Below, piece after piece: positions 30,001 through 34,500 of a DNA stretch of 64,000 nt. A program made the translations under genes and the position numbers. This stretch comes from Physella acuta (taxonomy: Eukaryota; Mollusca; Gastropoda; Physidae). The number at the start of each line of letters is the position of its first letter. Within the stretch, counting starts at the first letter, position 1. The DNA lies in the NCBI RefSeq assembly GCF_028476545.1, contig NW_026733096.1, positions 92,501 through 156,500 on the forward strand, in the 5' to 3' direction. The notes under the pieces were generated by a model. It searched no databases. It was not told the origin of the DNA and saw nothing but the letters and a program-made list of their open reading frames with translations.

Positions 30001-32349
30001 TAAGATTTACCATTTTAGTCAAATGGTTGTTTGATGATTAACTAATTTTTATTTGTCAACCTATTTTAGGGACACAATAAGCTCCAGTTTTAAAAACACA
30101 AACAGGGGAGCTATACTGACAACACATTATATGGAAGAGGCTGATGCCCTGTGTGGACGTGTGGGCATCATGGTCAATGGTCAGCTTGAGTAAGTCTAGA
30201 CAATTTTTCTGTTGTAAGAAATTACTTAAGATTTTTTCTCATTACTCTTAATTTGAGCAAGTAGTCTATTTTTTTATGTGCAAAAAGGTTACTTGCAATT
30301 TTTTCTGAATGTTTGCTAAAATGTTTATTTCACCTTGTTAATCAAGACAATTGTTCCTATAGCATCAGTTTAATATCATCATTACTTAACCAATGATAAT
30401 TGAATTACCTCATCTCACAATCCTATGATGATAAATATTTTAATACTGTACTAGAGCCCGTCTTTAGATGATGAATGTATTACTACTGTACTTGCTATTC
30501 ATTTGCTGATGTGAGATAATCCCAATTTCTTTTTATTAAATAAATAACAATTTGTTATTTTCTAACCCAAAAGATGCCTGGGCTCCACCCAACACTTAAA
30601 GAACAAATATGGCAGTGGATACATTTTGGAAGTCAAGCTGGAAAATAACAATGTATCAGACATTGAGTCAAAGATGGATGATCTGGAAAATCACTTGAAA
30701 ATGTTATTCCCAGGTGAAAGATTCTGTCAAGTAGTACACCGATACCTAGCGCAATGATATTGACATTATGGAAGTACAACATATTTTCTAACATAGTTTT
30801 AAAATTAAACAGAAATGTCCTTTGTAGCTGTTTTTTGCTACATTTTTATTTCAAATCTTTTTGTAAAAATGTTATCAACTTCTTTTTCAAAGTTTTATTT
30901 TATATTTTTATTAAAAAAATGTCTATTAATTCATTTGTATAATTTTGTCACTTGCCTTGGGGGTTAAACTCTATGTGTTGTCTGGTTTATAAACAAATAA
31001 ACGAGCTATAATTAATAAATAAGTTACAGTAAATAAATATGGTATAATAAATAAATAACTTTAAGTTGGTTTTAATCTATCTAGGATAAGATAACGAAAT
31101 AAAAATTAAATAAGAGATAGTGCCTTATAAAAATAATAATTGATTATTTTTGGATTTAATAACAGATCTATTTTACAGGTCTACAAAATGTTGAAAGGTT
31201 TCAAGAAAGAGCCCAGTATTCTATACCCAAAGATGATGTGCAAAATTTAGGCGAAACATTTGGTCATCTTGAAAGTTGTAAGACAATTGTTTGATATTTT
31301 TTATTTGTCCAGTTAAACATAAAGTTTGTTTAAAGACAGAAAATCAAACATGATATTAATTACAAAATAGTTTTTTAAAGTGAAATTTATAGTGAATAGT
31401 GAAATATAATAAAAATATGTGTTGTGTTACAGGTAGATCTACCCATGGGTTGGAAGAATACAACTTCAGCCAAAGTACATTGGAGCAGGTACACATATAA
31501 TTTTTTTTAAATTTCAGTTATGTGTCTTCTACAGAAAAATTAACATTTTAGCATTATACTATTTTTTATTCAAACACATATTTTAATAGCATTTTTTCCT
31601 GTCATATTGTAATATACAACATGTGGAGTAGAGACGTCATGAGGGGGGGGGGGGGGGGAGTAGGGGATGCGGACTGCACCAGGTGACACCATTTAGGGGG
31701 GTGACACCAAGGCAAAAGTAACAAGATATTTATATAGAAAAAAGGGGAGGTGTGAAACCAACTAGATTTAAATGTTGCAAAATTTGCCTGAAAAAAAGTT
31801 TTTCTTGAGAGTTATAATAACTGATAGGTCAATCTACGTCTGCAGTGGGAGATGTATACATATATATATATATCTAAATATATATATATATAGAATTTTT
31901 GTGGGTGGGGGTGACACCATTAGTTGCCGCATCAGGTGACACCTGACCTAGTGACGCCACTGATGTGGAGATTCATCCACTGAGTTGTCAATATTTGTAT
32001 ACCCTCACTTCCCCTTCTTGTCAATGTAATAAATGGGTGACCCCTTATTTGTGGGATTAGTTTTTATGGAAGTGTTAAGTTATTTTATATATATTTTACT
32101 ATACTTAAGTACAATACAGCCTTTAATTAAATTTTAATTAATTTTACTGTACACATTTATATATAGATCAGTATTTTATAACTATACTTTTTTTAGAAAA
32201 AAAATAAGAGATGCAATATTTCATTAGTCGTTAATTTGTTTTGGCAGGTTTTCCTGTATTTTGCCAAACTTCAAATGGAGGAAGATGAAGTTAACACCTG
32301 TGATAGACCCCGTCAATTGACAAATAGAAATGAGCCAGTCAGTCTTTGA
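1..32349 (+). CDS. ABCA5: ABCA5-like full ABC transporter, copy 1 (exons 2-34, 5' end off window)
   Basis: Membrane lipid/cholesterol exporter of the ABCA subfamily, closest by motif and layout to ABCA5. Thirty-three exons are visible: 1-74, 739-958, 1297-1412, 1983-2212, 2615-2966, 3327-3477, 4437-4605, 4722-4780, 5188-5321, 5487-5639, 5918-6037, 6613-6751, 7030-7120, 7352-7491, 13032-13127, 13572-13753, 14469-14682, 15373-15509, 15740-15994, 16313-16444, 19419-19571, 19896-20033, 21095-21184, 21542-21748, 23309-23530, 24033-24205, 29340-29415, 29517-29611, 30070-30189, 30574-30713, 31179-31277, 31433-31488, 32248-32349. All junction phases agree and no stop interrupts the frame. Order: extracellular loop 1, TMD1, NBD1 (Walker [25 protein letters not shown]), linker, TMD2, NBD2 ([25 protein letters not shown]). 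With the missing start the protein would be about 1,670 residues, near human ABCA5 (about 1,640). It looks functional; the specific substrate is inferred from the family. Confidence 0.9.
739..958 (+). CDS. ABCA5: ABCA5-like copy 1, exon 3
   Basis: Extracellular loop 1, containing [17 protein letters not shown] and [10 protein letters not shown]. It is 220 nt and ends in phase 1 at a GTAAAA donor. This is the intact counterpart of the exon split by a transposon in copy 2. Confidence 0.88.
1297..1412 (+). CDS. ABCA5: ABCA5-like copy 1, exon 4
   Basis: Extracellular loop 1 with two cysteines (DSCRN and YDCAV) and [17 protein letters not shown], matching the ABCA5 stretch before TM2. The donor is non-canonical: AAG|GCAAGT, a GC-AG intron shared with copy 2. 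Confidence 0.88.
1535..1690 (-). repeat. SINE relic in intron 4 of copy 1
   Basis: CACCTGTTTCTGTGATCTTA, GGGATAGTGTGGTAATTACT and ACACATCAGAGCTGG form the reversed SINE body. The same relic sits at 45590-45745 in copy 2. Confidence 0.5.
1983..2212 (+). CDS. ABCA5: ABCA5-like copy 1, exon 5
   Basis: Carries a TMD1 membrane segment ([20 protein letters not shown]) followed by [16 protein letters not shown], the cytosolic coupling motif conserved across ABCA proteins. It ends in phase 2 at GTGAGT. Confidence 0.9.
2335..2545 (+). repeat. tRNA-derived SINE relic in intron 5 of copy 1
   Basis: Decayed tRNA-like head (GGTGGTAAACCACTAGACTG, then TCTTGAGTTTGGATCTCT as a B-box-like stretch) followed by a SINE body (CATCCAGCTCTGAAAGGTAG, GGGAAAGTAACGGGGGCTGA). 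Matching sequence occurs at 48940-49135. Confidence 0.5.
2615..2966 (+). CDS. ABCA5: ABCA5-like copy 1, exon 6
   Basis: Longest TMD1 exon, with three or four hydrophobic segments, including [20 protein letters not shown], a family hallmark. It is 352 nt, and its donor is AAG|GTAAGC. Confidence 0.9.
3327..3477 (+). CDS. ABCA5: ABCA5-like copy 1, exon 7
   Basis: Last part of TMD1, with [20 protein letters not shown] and then FDNVIPG, which leads into the cytosol. The donor here is a normal CAG|GTAAGT; the copy 2 counterpart has GC. Confidence 0.88.
3478..4436 (+). other. Intron 7 of copy 1, about 830 bp longer than in copy 2
   Basis: The copy 2 counterpart is only 125 bp. The extra DNA is AT-rich with T runs. 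I found no terminal repeats, tandem array or coding frame to explain it. Confidence 0.5.
4437..4605 (+). CDS. ABCA5: ABCA5-like copy 1, exon 8
   Basis: Cytosolic linker between TMD1 and NBD1: [18 protein letters not shown], then a charged serine/glutamate-rich stretch ([17 protein letters not shown]). ABCA5 has GEFG...SSLYFLKPSYW at the same place. Confidence 0.87.
4722..4780 (+). CDS. ABCA5: ABCA5-like copy 1, exon 9
   Basis: Beginning of NBD1: [20 protein letters not shown]. The donor reads AATG|GCAAGT where copy 2 has AATG|GTAAGT, so this copy uses a GC-AG intron. Confidence 0.84.
5188..5321 (+). CDS. ABCA5: ABCA5-like copy 1, exon 10 (NBD1 Walker A)
   Basis: ATP-binding P-loop of NBD1: [18 protein letters not shown], followed by [14 protein letters not shown]. 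It is 134 nt, joined in frame to exons 9 and 11. Confidence 0.93.
5487..5639 (+). CDS. ABCA5: ABCA5-like copy 1, exon 11 (NBD1 Q-loop)
   Basis: Contains the Q-loop [18 protein letters not shown] and [16 protein letters not shown]. It is 153 nt, phase 0 at both ends. Confidence 0.92.
5784..5843 (+). pseudogene. 60-nt exon-12 look-alike from a tandem duplication (possible cassette exon)
   Basis: Near-identical copy of the first half of exon 12 ([12 protein letters not shown]), made by a 136-bp tandem duplication (5708-5843, then 5844 onward). It has an upstream AG and, created at the junction, a strong GTATGT donor. Its length is a multiple of three and it is open, so inclusion would add 20 residues just before the NBD1 signature. 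Copy 2 has only the single ancestral arrangement. Whether it is spliced in is unknown. Confidence 0.6.
5918..6037 (+). CDS. ABCA5: ABCA5-like copy 1, exon 12 (NBD1 signature)
   Basis: Carries the ABC signature [21 protein letters not shown] of NBD1. It is 120 nt, phase 0 at both ends. Confidence 0.93.
6613..6751 (+). CDS. ABCA5: ABCA5-like copy 1, exon 13 (NBD1 Walker B, H-loop)
   Basis: Walker B and D-loop [20 protein letters not shown], then the switch histidine in [15 protein letters not shown]. The exon ends in phase 1. Confidence 0.93.
7030..7120 (+). CDS. ABCA5: ABCA5-like copy 1, exon 14
   Basis: C-terminal part of NBD1: [20 protein letters not shown] and KFGIGYHLT, matching ABCA5 DRKAVISQG...GSSMFLKSKWGIGYRL. 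Confidence 0.9.
7352..7491 (+). CDS. ABCA5: ABCA5-like copy 1, exon 15
   Basis: NBD1 regulatory tail: [20 protein letters not shown] and [15 protein letters not shown]. The intron that follows is 5.5 kb because of the minisatellite array. Confidence 0.88.
7492..7764 (+). other. Unique 5' part of intron 15 before the minisatellite
   Basis: Pyrimidine-rich intronic DNA ending in a long T tract just before the first repeat unit. It does not align by eye with the short copy 2 intron (54318-54720), so it may have arrived with, or been part of, the insertion that seeded the array. No gene seen. Confidence 0.4.
7765..12500 (+). repeat. 52-bp minisatellite, 91 units, in intron 15 of copy 1
   Basis: A CTAGTTCAGCACCATTC core recurs every 52 bp from 7767. 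Units checked at 10263 and 11303 fall exactly 48 and 68 periods later, and the last core position at 12499 is 91 periods later, so I see no indels. Units vary at a few sites: GATACCAGCTG or GATGTCAGCTG, ATACATG or ATATATG, ATTCTTG or ATTCCTG, ATCTCAAC or ATCCCAAC or ATCTTAAC. Nearly every unit contains a CAGCTG E-box. The last unit is degenerate. The array is absent from copy 2, whose whole intron is 403 bp. It has no spacers and is not a CRISPR array. Confidence 0.97.
13032..13127 (+). CDS. ABCA5: ABCA5-like copy 1, exon 16
   Basis: End of NBD1: [20 protein letters not shown] and [11 protein letters not shown], the conserved ABCA motif closing the first half-transporter. Confidence 0.92.
13572..13753 (+). 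CDS. ABCA5: ABCA5-like copy 1, exon 17
   Basis: Acidic linker between the two halves ([20 protein letters not shown]), ending QRFKALMK at the edge of TMD2. The donor is GTACTA. Confidence 0.88.
14469..14682 (+). CDS. ABCA5: ABCA5-like copy 1, exon 18
   Basis: First membrane segment of TMD2 ([20 protein letters not shown]), then the start of extracellular loop 2 with [20 protein letters not shown]. Confidence 0.9.
14780..14990 (+). repeat. SINE relic in intron 18 of copy 1
   Basis: AATGGGTAGAGTGCATAATT, CAAGTCTCAAGTTCTGTTCA (B-box-like), then GAGTCACCCAACTCTGGTGT and AGTGCTGATCACACTATCC. Same position as 56905-57125. Confidence 0.5.
15373..15509 (+). CDS. ABCA5: ABCA5-like copy 1, exon 19
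   Basis: Extracellular loop 2: [16 protein letters not shown], then [20 protein letters not shown]. It is 137 nt and ends in phase 0. Confidence 0.88.
15740..15994 (+). CDS. ABCA5: ABCA5-like copy 1, exon 20
   Basis: Extracellular loop 2 ([20 protein letters not shown]) passing into a TMD2 helix ([20 protein letters not shown]). ABCA5 has VFNSTMVYSLPILVNIISN here. Confidence 0.9.
16313..16444 (+). CDS. ABCA5: ABCA5-like copy 1, exon 21
   Basis: TMD2: [20 protein letters not shown], then the membrane helix [20 protein letters not shown]. The 3-kb intron that follows contains an antisense LTR element. Confidence 0.9.
16600..16830 (-). repeat. SINE relic in intron 21 of copy 1
   Basis: GTAGAATTTATCTGTCTTTA, then GTTAGCACTATGCTCAGCTG and a decayed head. 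Orthologous relic at 58850-59060. Confidence 0.45.
16897..19231 (-). mobile_element. Short non-autonomous LTR retroelement, antisense in intron 21
   Basis: Two direct repeats of about 470 bp (16897-17366 and 18763-19231) begin TGTAAC and end GTTACA, and flanking TATG (16893-16896, 19232-19235) looks like a 4-bp target duplication. On the minus strand a primer-binding-like TGGCGCCCAACGTGGGGC follows the 5' LTR and a G-rich polypurine tract precedes the 3' LTR. The only reading frame is Gag-like (17486-18742) with one CCHC zinc knuckle. No pol domains are recognised, so it is broken or non-autonomous; the Ty3/gypsy side is likely. The LTRs differ at about two places, so insertion was recent. 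Base composition is clearly more GC-rich than the host intron. Absent from copy 2. Confidence 0.88.
17486..18742 (-). CDS. Gag-like reading frame of the antisense LTR element (fossil)
   Basis: 418-codon frame. Its N-terminal region looks coiled-coil prone ([17 protein letters not shown]). A single zinc knuckle, [14 protein letters not shown], lies near residues 145-160, and a low-complexity Arg-rich region follows. The zinc knuckle is what supports a Gag nucleocapsid assignment. The element lacks recognisable enzymatic domains. Confidence 0.65.
   Translation of the reverse strand: MTLGGRMESTKPTFEKLSQELAMLRAKMADLQHASAQRPVTVKVCAPVHSDEDEFTDFLPTGGVAGEASPKMETVLKAVKRLDGTTESPVVATAAANRTIQVDAVTTVVRQETTPLILTEEQLDCLAEKVAAAILARRQRPYRGACYGCGSRKHFVRDCPRKAARQRSQQQGKCQSISVGERMLMRVLPSSQPKFTPPRSSQCRATTAQGTSPSGWRYGCRVFRRGGGLQPEGAREKGRHPHHECQSQREQDRRLGDRHDTSRGRRRRRRRGRRRGGRRRGWQRPDYTMSSAGPTVAEGERRREVIPTSEADEGEELTVKVVVPTRLRPEATPFVPEVVARDGQDKVMVRPAPHLDEVNARDEASDEDDSWINPEPPVELRRSTRQRRPVERLNLAHQVVTSTSTGASTGLPGIIYLS
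19419..19571 (+). CDS. ABCA5: ABCA5-like copy 1, exon 22
   Basis: TMD2: [20 protein letters not shown], then [20 protein letters not shown]. It is 153 nt, phase 0. Confidence 0.9.
19896..20033 (+). CDS. ABCA5: ABCA5-like copy 1, exon 23
   Basis: TMD2: [20 protein letters not shown], then the helix [20 protein letters not shown]. The donor CGG|GTGAGT is the upstream edge of the 35-bp splice-donor repeat array. Confidence 0.92.
20034..20830 (+). repeat. 35-bp tandem array of splice-donor-like units, copy 1 intron 23
   Basis: About 20 units of roughly 35 bp start at the authentic exon 23 donor. About 16 contain CCAGGTAAG and the rest are one-base variants such as CCCGGTAAG or CCAAGTAAG. CAGGTAAGT is the exact complement of the U1 snRNA 5' end. 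Units also carry GTTAAC or CTAAC stretches and the phrase CTGTTACAATCTACCAG. The homologous array in copy 2 is longer. Confidence 0.95.
21095..21184 (+). CDS. ABCA5: ABCA5-like copy 1, exon 24
   Basis: Short TMD2 exon: [20 protein letters not shown], then [10 protein letters not shown]. It is 90 nt, phase 0. Confidence 0.88.
21542..21748 (+). CDS. ABCA5: ABCA5-like copy 1, exon 25
   Basis: Last TMD2 helix ([20 protein letters not shown]), then the cytosolic linker with [20 protein letters not shown], matching ABCA5 [18 protein letters not shown] before NBD2. Confidence 0.92.
21749..23308 (+). other. Intron 25 of copy 1, nothing recognised
   Basis: 1.56 kb of AT-rich intronic DNA. I see no open frame, RNA gene, terminal repeats or tandem array in it. 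Confidence 0.5.
23309..23530 (+). CDS. ABCA5: ABCA5-like copy 1, exon 26 (NBD2 Walker A)
   Basis: Opens NBD2: [14 protein letters not shown], then the P-loop [20 protein letters not shown]. It is 222 nt, phase 0. Confidence 0.93.
23541..23890 (+). repeat. Tandem duplication of about 174 bp in intron 26
   Basis: A segment starting TCTTTTTTATTTCATTATG at 23541 recurs at 23715 with moderate divergence through GGAATGGTTAAT. It is a simple two-copy intronic duplication. Confidence 0.85.
24033..24205 (+). CDS. ABCA5: ABCA5-like copy 1, exon 27 (NBD2 Q-loop)
   Basis: Q-loop [20 protein letters not shown], then [17 protein letters not shown]. The donor is TA|GTAGGT at 24206. Splicing to 29340 gives NYYIENLKL in frame across an intron that holds a complete LTR element. 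Confidence 0.88.
24479..24683 (+). repeat. 5' LTR of the Ty3/gypsy element
   Basis: 205-bp terminal repeat with a TATATATATATA stretch and AATAAA at 24635-24640. It matches the 3' LTR almost completely. Confidence 0.93.
24778..28854 (+). CDS. Gag-Pol polyprotein frame of the Ty3/gypsy element (fossil virus-like)
   Basis: 1,358 codons in one frame. Domains in order: Gag capsid region (about 1-200); two CCHC-type zinc knuckles (about 218-250, e.g. [14 protein letters not shown]); aspartic protease with DTGAS (near 329); reverse transcriptase (about 465-700); RNase H starting TCDASPDG (near 758); integrase zinc-binding region (about 978-1015, ending CSSCAQ); and the integrase catalytic core with DSHSKWLEV (near 1056) and SDNGPSF (near 1095). 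The Gag-protease-RT-RNase H-integrase order is that of Ty3/gypsy. Gag and Pol share one frame, as in several lineages of this family. Confidence 0.95.
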   Translation: MALYGQIKEFDSNDETIHDYLDRLSFYLEANDVMIEAKKRAVLLTVIGPQQFRLLKDLCAPASLTTKSFNELSKLLTDHHAPVPSKFLCRARFDGRTRQPNESISEYVAALRHLSEFCEFGDTLSDRLCEKFVTGVNSPDVQRKLLLESDLTLEKVIQLATSYQQSSDAARSLAPSEIHAVNSRLVNKQQPHQSISTYAKQPARSNPRSKSSNNYQKCHRCKGPHASHRCKFKSATCYKCSKQGHIAKACFAKSSSVAKSSQSRQYRNQRQHYVNSHQDYLTQPMNHSTCENAQTDSQPDFNLFSVKSISHAPINVLVNINCKSISFQLDTGASLTVITKKDFDAVTGGSVPLQPCHKCLTTYTGDNVPVIGECMVHVSYNGQSVKLPLLVVEGNGPPLLGRNWLSDLKLNWESIFSVIKARESSFTSIDKVISENESVFGNSGLLNDRTVKISIKDTNPRYCKARVPPYAMRNKIENELSRLESNGIIKKVDYSDWATPIVPVLKKDGSVRICGDYKATLNKQIELNRYPIPNIEEISLNLAGGDKFTELDFSHAYTQLELHPDSKVYTTINTHKGLYQYERLCFGISSSPGIFQAVMDSIFKDIPNVCVYFDNVYITGKNDTEHLKTLDKVLKIVGEKGLKINKDKCQFMLTEISFLGYNLSKQGLRPQPEKTKAIKEAPKPENTQQLRAFLGLINYYAKFTGNLSGKLSPLYKLLQKNATWHWGKQQDAAFNTAKEALSSDTLLTHYDPRKRLILTCDASPDGVGAVLSHIDEKGDRPIAFASRSLNQAEKNYSQLDREGLGIIFGVKKFHKFLFGKEFTIFTDHKLLLGLFGENKPLPEHASPRIQRWAITLTAYNYELRYKPGSENSADSLSRLPLKNQSLSYVPEDVFVLFTIMDNSNINVNDIKRETQKDECLIKVYEYCKNGWPEESVNEDLKPYKIRKTELSLEDGCILWGSRVIIPKMLQKEVLRTLHDTHLGSSKMKSLARSWFWWPHMDADIEKYVKLCSSCAQHSKQPATASLQNWDWPIEPWKRIHIDFAGPFMNKMFLIVIDSHSKWLEVKIMNTITANDTIIELKEIFSTHGLPDQIVSDNGPSFTAHEFKLFCVANGIEHITTSPYHPAGNGLAERAVGIFKTAMVKMSTGNKCSLRERVNRFLAKYRTTPHITTGVAPCKLLCGRKIKTHLDLLHPTVQRSVSQHQHTQKVNHDRTSIEREFGVNDNVYLRNYGRREKWIPGQIVQCPGPVSYKVKTNDGRIVRRHADQLKITCADNKCESVNPTKSEQFTPTQFVPQPSSVDMTEPSCLESENVNSGINDLDPRPPEIENPYGQNLESPNQKPLRRSSRTIKVPNKLDL
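29037..29243 (+). repeat. 3' LTR of the Ty3/gypsy element
   Basis: 207-bp terminal repeat, near-identical to the 5' LTR, preceded by a polypurine tract. AATAAA lies at 29195-29200. Confidence 0.93.
29340..29415 (+). CDS. ABCA5: ABCA5-like copy 1, exon 28 (NBD2 signature)
   Basis: [20 protein letters not shown] followed by GTKRK: the second ABC signature, LSGGT. It is 76 nt, in frame with exon 27. Confidence 0.92.
29517..29611 (+). CDS. ABCA5: ABCA5-like copy 1, exon 29 (NBD2 Walker B)
   Basis: [20 protein letters not shown] then [12 protein letters not shown]: Walker B and D-loop. The final Trp codon is completed by exon 30. Confidence 0.93.
30070..30189 (+). CDS. ABCA5: ABCA5-like copy 1, exon 30 (NBD2 H-loop)
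   Basis: [20 protein letters not shown] and MVNGQLE: switch histidine region of NBD2, matching ABCA5 [27 protein letters not shown]. Confidence 0.93.
30574..30713 (+). CDS. ABCA5: ABCA5-like copy 1, exon 31
   Basis: [21 protein letters not shown]-terminal lobe of NBD2, matching ABCA5 CIGTVQHLKSKFGKGYFLEI. It ends ...MLFPG together with exon 32. Confidence 0.91.
31179..31277 (+). CDS. ABCA5: ABCA5-like copy 1, exon 32
   Basis: [20 protein letters not shown] then FGHLES. ABCA5 has AYKIPKEDVQSLSQSFFKLE here. Confidence 0.89.
31433..31488 (+). CDS. ABCA5: ABCA5-like copy 1, exon 33
   Basis: [14 protein letters not shown], matching ABCA5 AIEEYSFSQATLEQ. It is 56 nt, with donor CAG|GTACAC. Confidence 0.88.
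31629..31962. mobile_element. hAT-type MITE in intron 33 of copy 1
   Basis: 334-bp element with imperfect inverted ends (TAGAGACGTCATGAGG against CAGTGGCGTCACTAGG on the other strand, about 11 of 16 matching) and a perfect 8-bp target duplication ATGTGGAG (31621-31628 and 31963-31970). The interior has a G tract, repeated GGTGACACC phrases and TA runs, with no coding capacity. The 8-bp duplication points to hAT. Confidence 0.85.
32248..32349 (+). CDS. ABCA5: ABCA5-like copy 1, exon 34 (terminal coding exon)
   Basis: [20 protein letters not shown]..., ending in TGA at 32347-32349. ABCA5 ends similarly with VFVELTKEQEEEDN and a short tail. Confidence 0.9.
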   Translation, partial: VFLYFAKLQMEEDEVNTCDRPRQLTNRNEPVSL

Positions 32350-32790
32350 CCAGCTATTGTGTTGAGCCAACACAAATAATTTTTTTTACGTCATGTAAAA
32401 TTTATATTTATTTATGTTAAGTTTTAAATGAATGTTGCTCAGTGCCTTTAACTTTGGTCTTTATTTTATTTCTTGTAAGCTATGCATAACTAAATACATT
32501 GTGCTATTTCACCTAGTTGCATACATTGATAAAAAAACTAAATTTCAAGTCCCTGGTTGAGATTTTAATTTAGGCTTCCATTATATCTCTATAGCATGAC
32601 ACTAATAGTAGTTCTGTATTGCACACACAATACCTTAGGTACGCAGGCTAATTATTTAAAATTCAGATAGAAAAGTCAAGTTTATGTGTTTTTTTTTTAG
32701 TGATAGCAGTACCATGATTATAATTGTTTACCTTGCTTGTAATTTATTAAAACATTTATTTTAAATAAAAGTAAGTGAAAAAAAAATCAT
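32350..32790 (+). other. 3' UTR of copy 1 with poly(A) signal
   Basis: AT-rich sequence after the stop. AATAAA at 32764-32769 is the best polyadenylation signal, giving a 3' UTR of roughly 430-450 nt. Confidence 0.6.
32764..32769 (+). terminator. Poly(A) signal AATAAA, copy 1
   Basis: Canonical hexamer about 415 bp after the stop codon of copy 1, in an A-rich context. Confidence 0.55.
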
Positions 32791-32855
32791 TGGTGATTTT
32801 CATTTTAAATTCTCTTACTTTTGTAAAGTAAAGTTTAAAAAACATTAGTCTTAAC

Positions 32856-33072
32856 CAGGGGTCTCCAAACTTTTCAGTCCGAGGGCTGGATTAACTATCA
32901 AATTTCAGTTCGGGGGCCAGTTTCTTCCAGGCATGTCTTTGATTTTTCTGGGCAAAGTTCCTCAGCCATCACCAACTAACGATTTTTCCTTGGACAAAAA
33001 GATCTCCGCGGGCCGGATGAGGGGACTTCGAGGGCCGCAACCGGCCCGCGGGCCGTAGTTTGGAGACCCCTG
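32856..33072. mobile_element. hAT-type MITE (CAGGGGTCTCCAAACT ends), first copy
   Basis: 217 bp with strong inverted ends CAGGGGTCTCCAAACT...AGTTTGGAGACCCCTG. The interior is GC-rich (GCGGGCCGGATGAG). No clear 8-bp target duplication survives here; the family is fixed by the second copy at 37224. Confidence 0.85.
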
Positions 33073-34080
33073 GAACAATTATATAATATTTTGAACTCTG
33101 TATGTTTAATAGCTTTAAAAGCTTCGCATATGAATTTTTTCTATTTCTTTTTTCTTTTTATGCTACCACTGTTAATATAATAATTTTTATAGTCATTTTT
33201 GACTGCGTTTAAAGCCAGCATCATGTTGCCAGTGTGGGTAATTTTGATGGTTTACAGGCTACAGATAGTCCTAGTCTGATATTTATTTATATTTGAGAAA
33301 TAATCTTTTGCTTTTTAAATGTGCCAAATACATTGAAACATATTTTGTTCACAGGTTTACTGATTTTATTTTTACAATCACTAGTCTCATATAGATCTAT
33401 ATACCCGTATATATATTGTTTTAAAAAAGGCTATTTACTTCTATTTTTATCAGCTGGGGTATTTGTCAATTTTTGTTGTGGGATCTCACTTTTTGTTCTG
33501 ACCCCTTGTTCTTTTAGTTGCTAAAATACATATCTATATTTTATAAACAATATTGTAACCTTAAGATGTATCCTACATTTTTCAGTTATTAAAAAATGTG
33601 TGACTATCATTGTCTTTGACTATTTATTTTACTGTTTGACTGTTACTTCTTTTAAGAAATTTGATTATTTATTTCAACTATCTAAAGCCAGCAGCAAATA
33701 TTAATTATTTAAAATGATTTAGCCTATTTGCTATGAAAACTTTTGAAGAAAAAAAAACATGCTGAACTCCTTCTCCCCCACCCCCCCCCCCCCTTCCACT
33801 TTCTTATATTTGTTTGAATGGTCACAATTTAGTCTCATAAATGTCAATCACGTGGGGGGGGGGGGGATGTTAGATGATGTGTTACCTGGAAAGTAGTAAA
33901 GATGTTGTTGGATTTATTAGTTCACTATTCTAGTCAGGGTTTCTTTCAGACATTACTCTCCGCACAGAGCTTCTCTTCAAGGGCATAGTTAAATTTTTCG
34001 AGGATAGGGAAGTGGCAGATACTTGTTAATATTTATAGTTATTATACTTATAGACTAGTAAGTTTATTTCAGGGGGGTGG
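33073..34080. other. Intergenic DNA with homopolymer runs
   Basis: AT-rich intergenic sequence. It includes a C run near 33778-33794 and a G run near 33855-33866. No gene seen. Confidence 0.5.
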
Positions 34081-34500
34081 GGGGTGGACGTGACAACCCC
34101 CCCCCCCTAAAGAGATAACTGAAATGACGTCACACTCGAAGGGGGAGGGGGTGAGTAATTTTGTGACGGTATGTGATGAGGGGGTTCAGATGGTATGACG
34201 TCACACGTTTGCAATATAAAAAAACAATGTTAGTAATAGAATTTTTAACTATTTCGCGTTTTAGAAAAGTGTTTTAATAAATTGTAATAGAAATTGATTA
34301 AAATAGTAAAATACTCAATGTTGACTGAGTTCAGACAAGGTTTTGGAAAAATATCAATGTTTTAAGAAAAATTCAACTGCAAGTTTGAGTGGGTTATAGG
34401 GGGGGGGATGGTGGAGTCTGGCTTTTTGTGACGATGTGTGACGGAGGGGGGGGGGGGGGATTGTCCAAAAAAGCGTGATGTCATTTATGGATGACCATAA
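34081..34500. repeat. G-rich dispersed repeat fragment with TGACGTCA palindromes
   Basis: Two perfect TGACGTCA palindromes (34125-34132, 34196-34203) and a related GTGATGTCATTTATGGATGACC at 34470-34495 sit between long G tracts. The wording resembles dispersed repeats common in invertebrate genomes, ending ATGGATGACC. Family not determined. Confidence 0.45.

Noticed and set aside
30754-30942. 62-codon Phe/Lys-rich frame after exon 31
   Set aside because: AT-rich intronic frame with no motif; intron 31 splices normally from 30713 to 31179.
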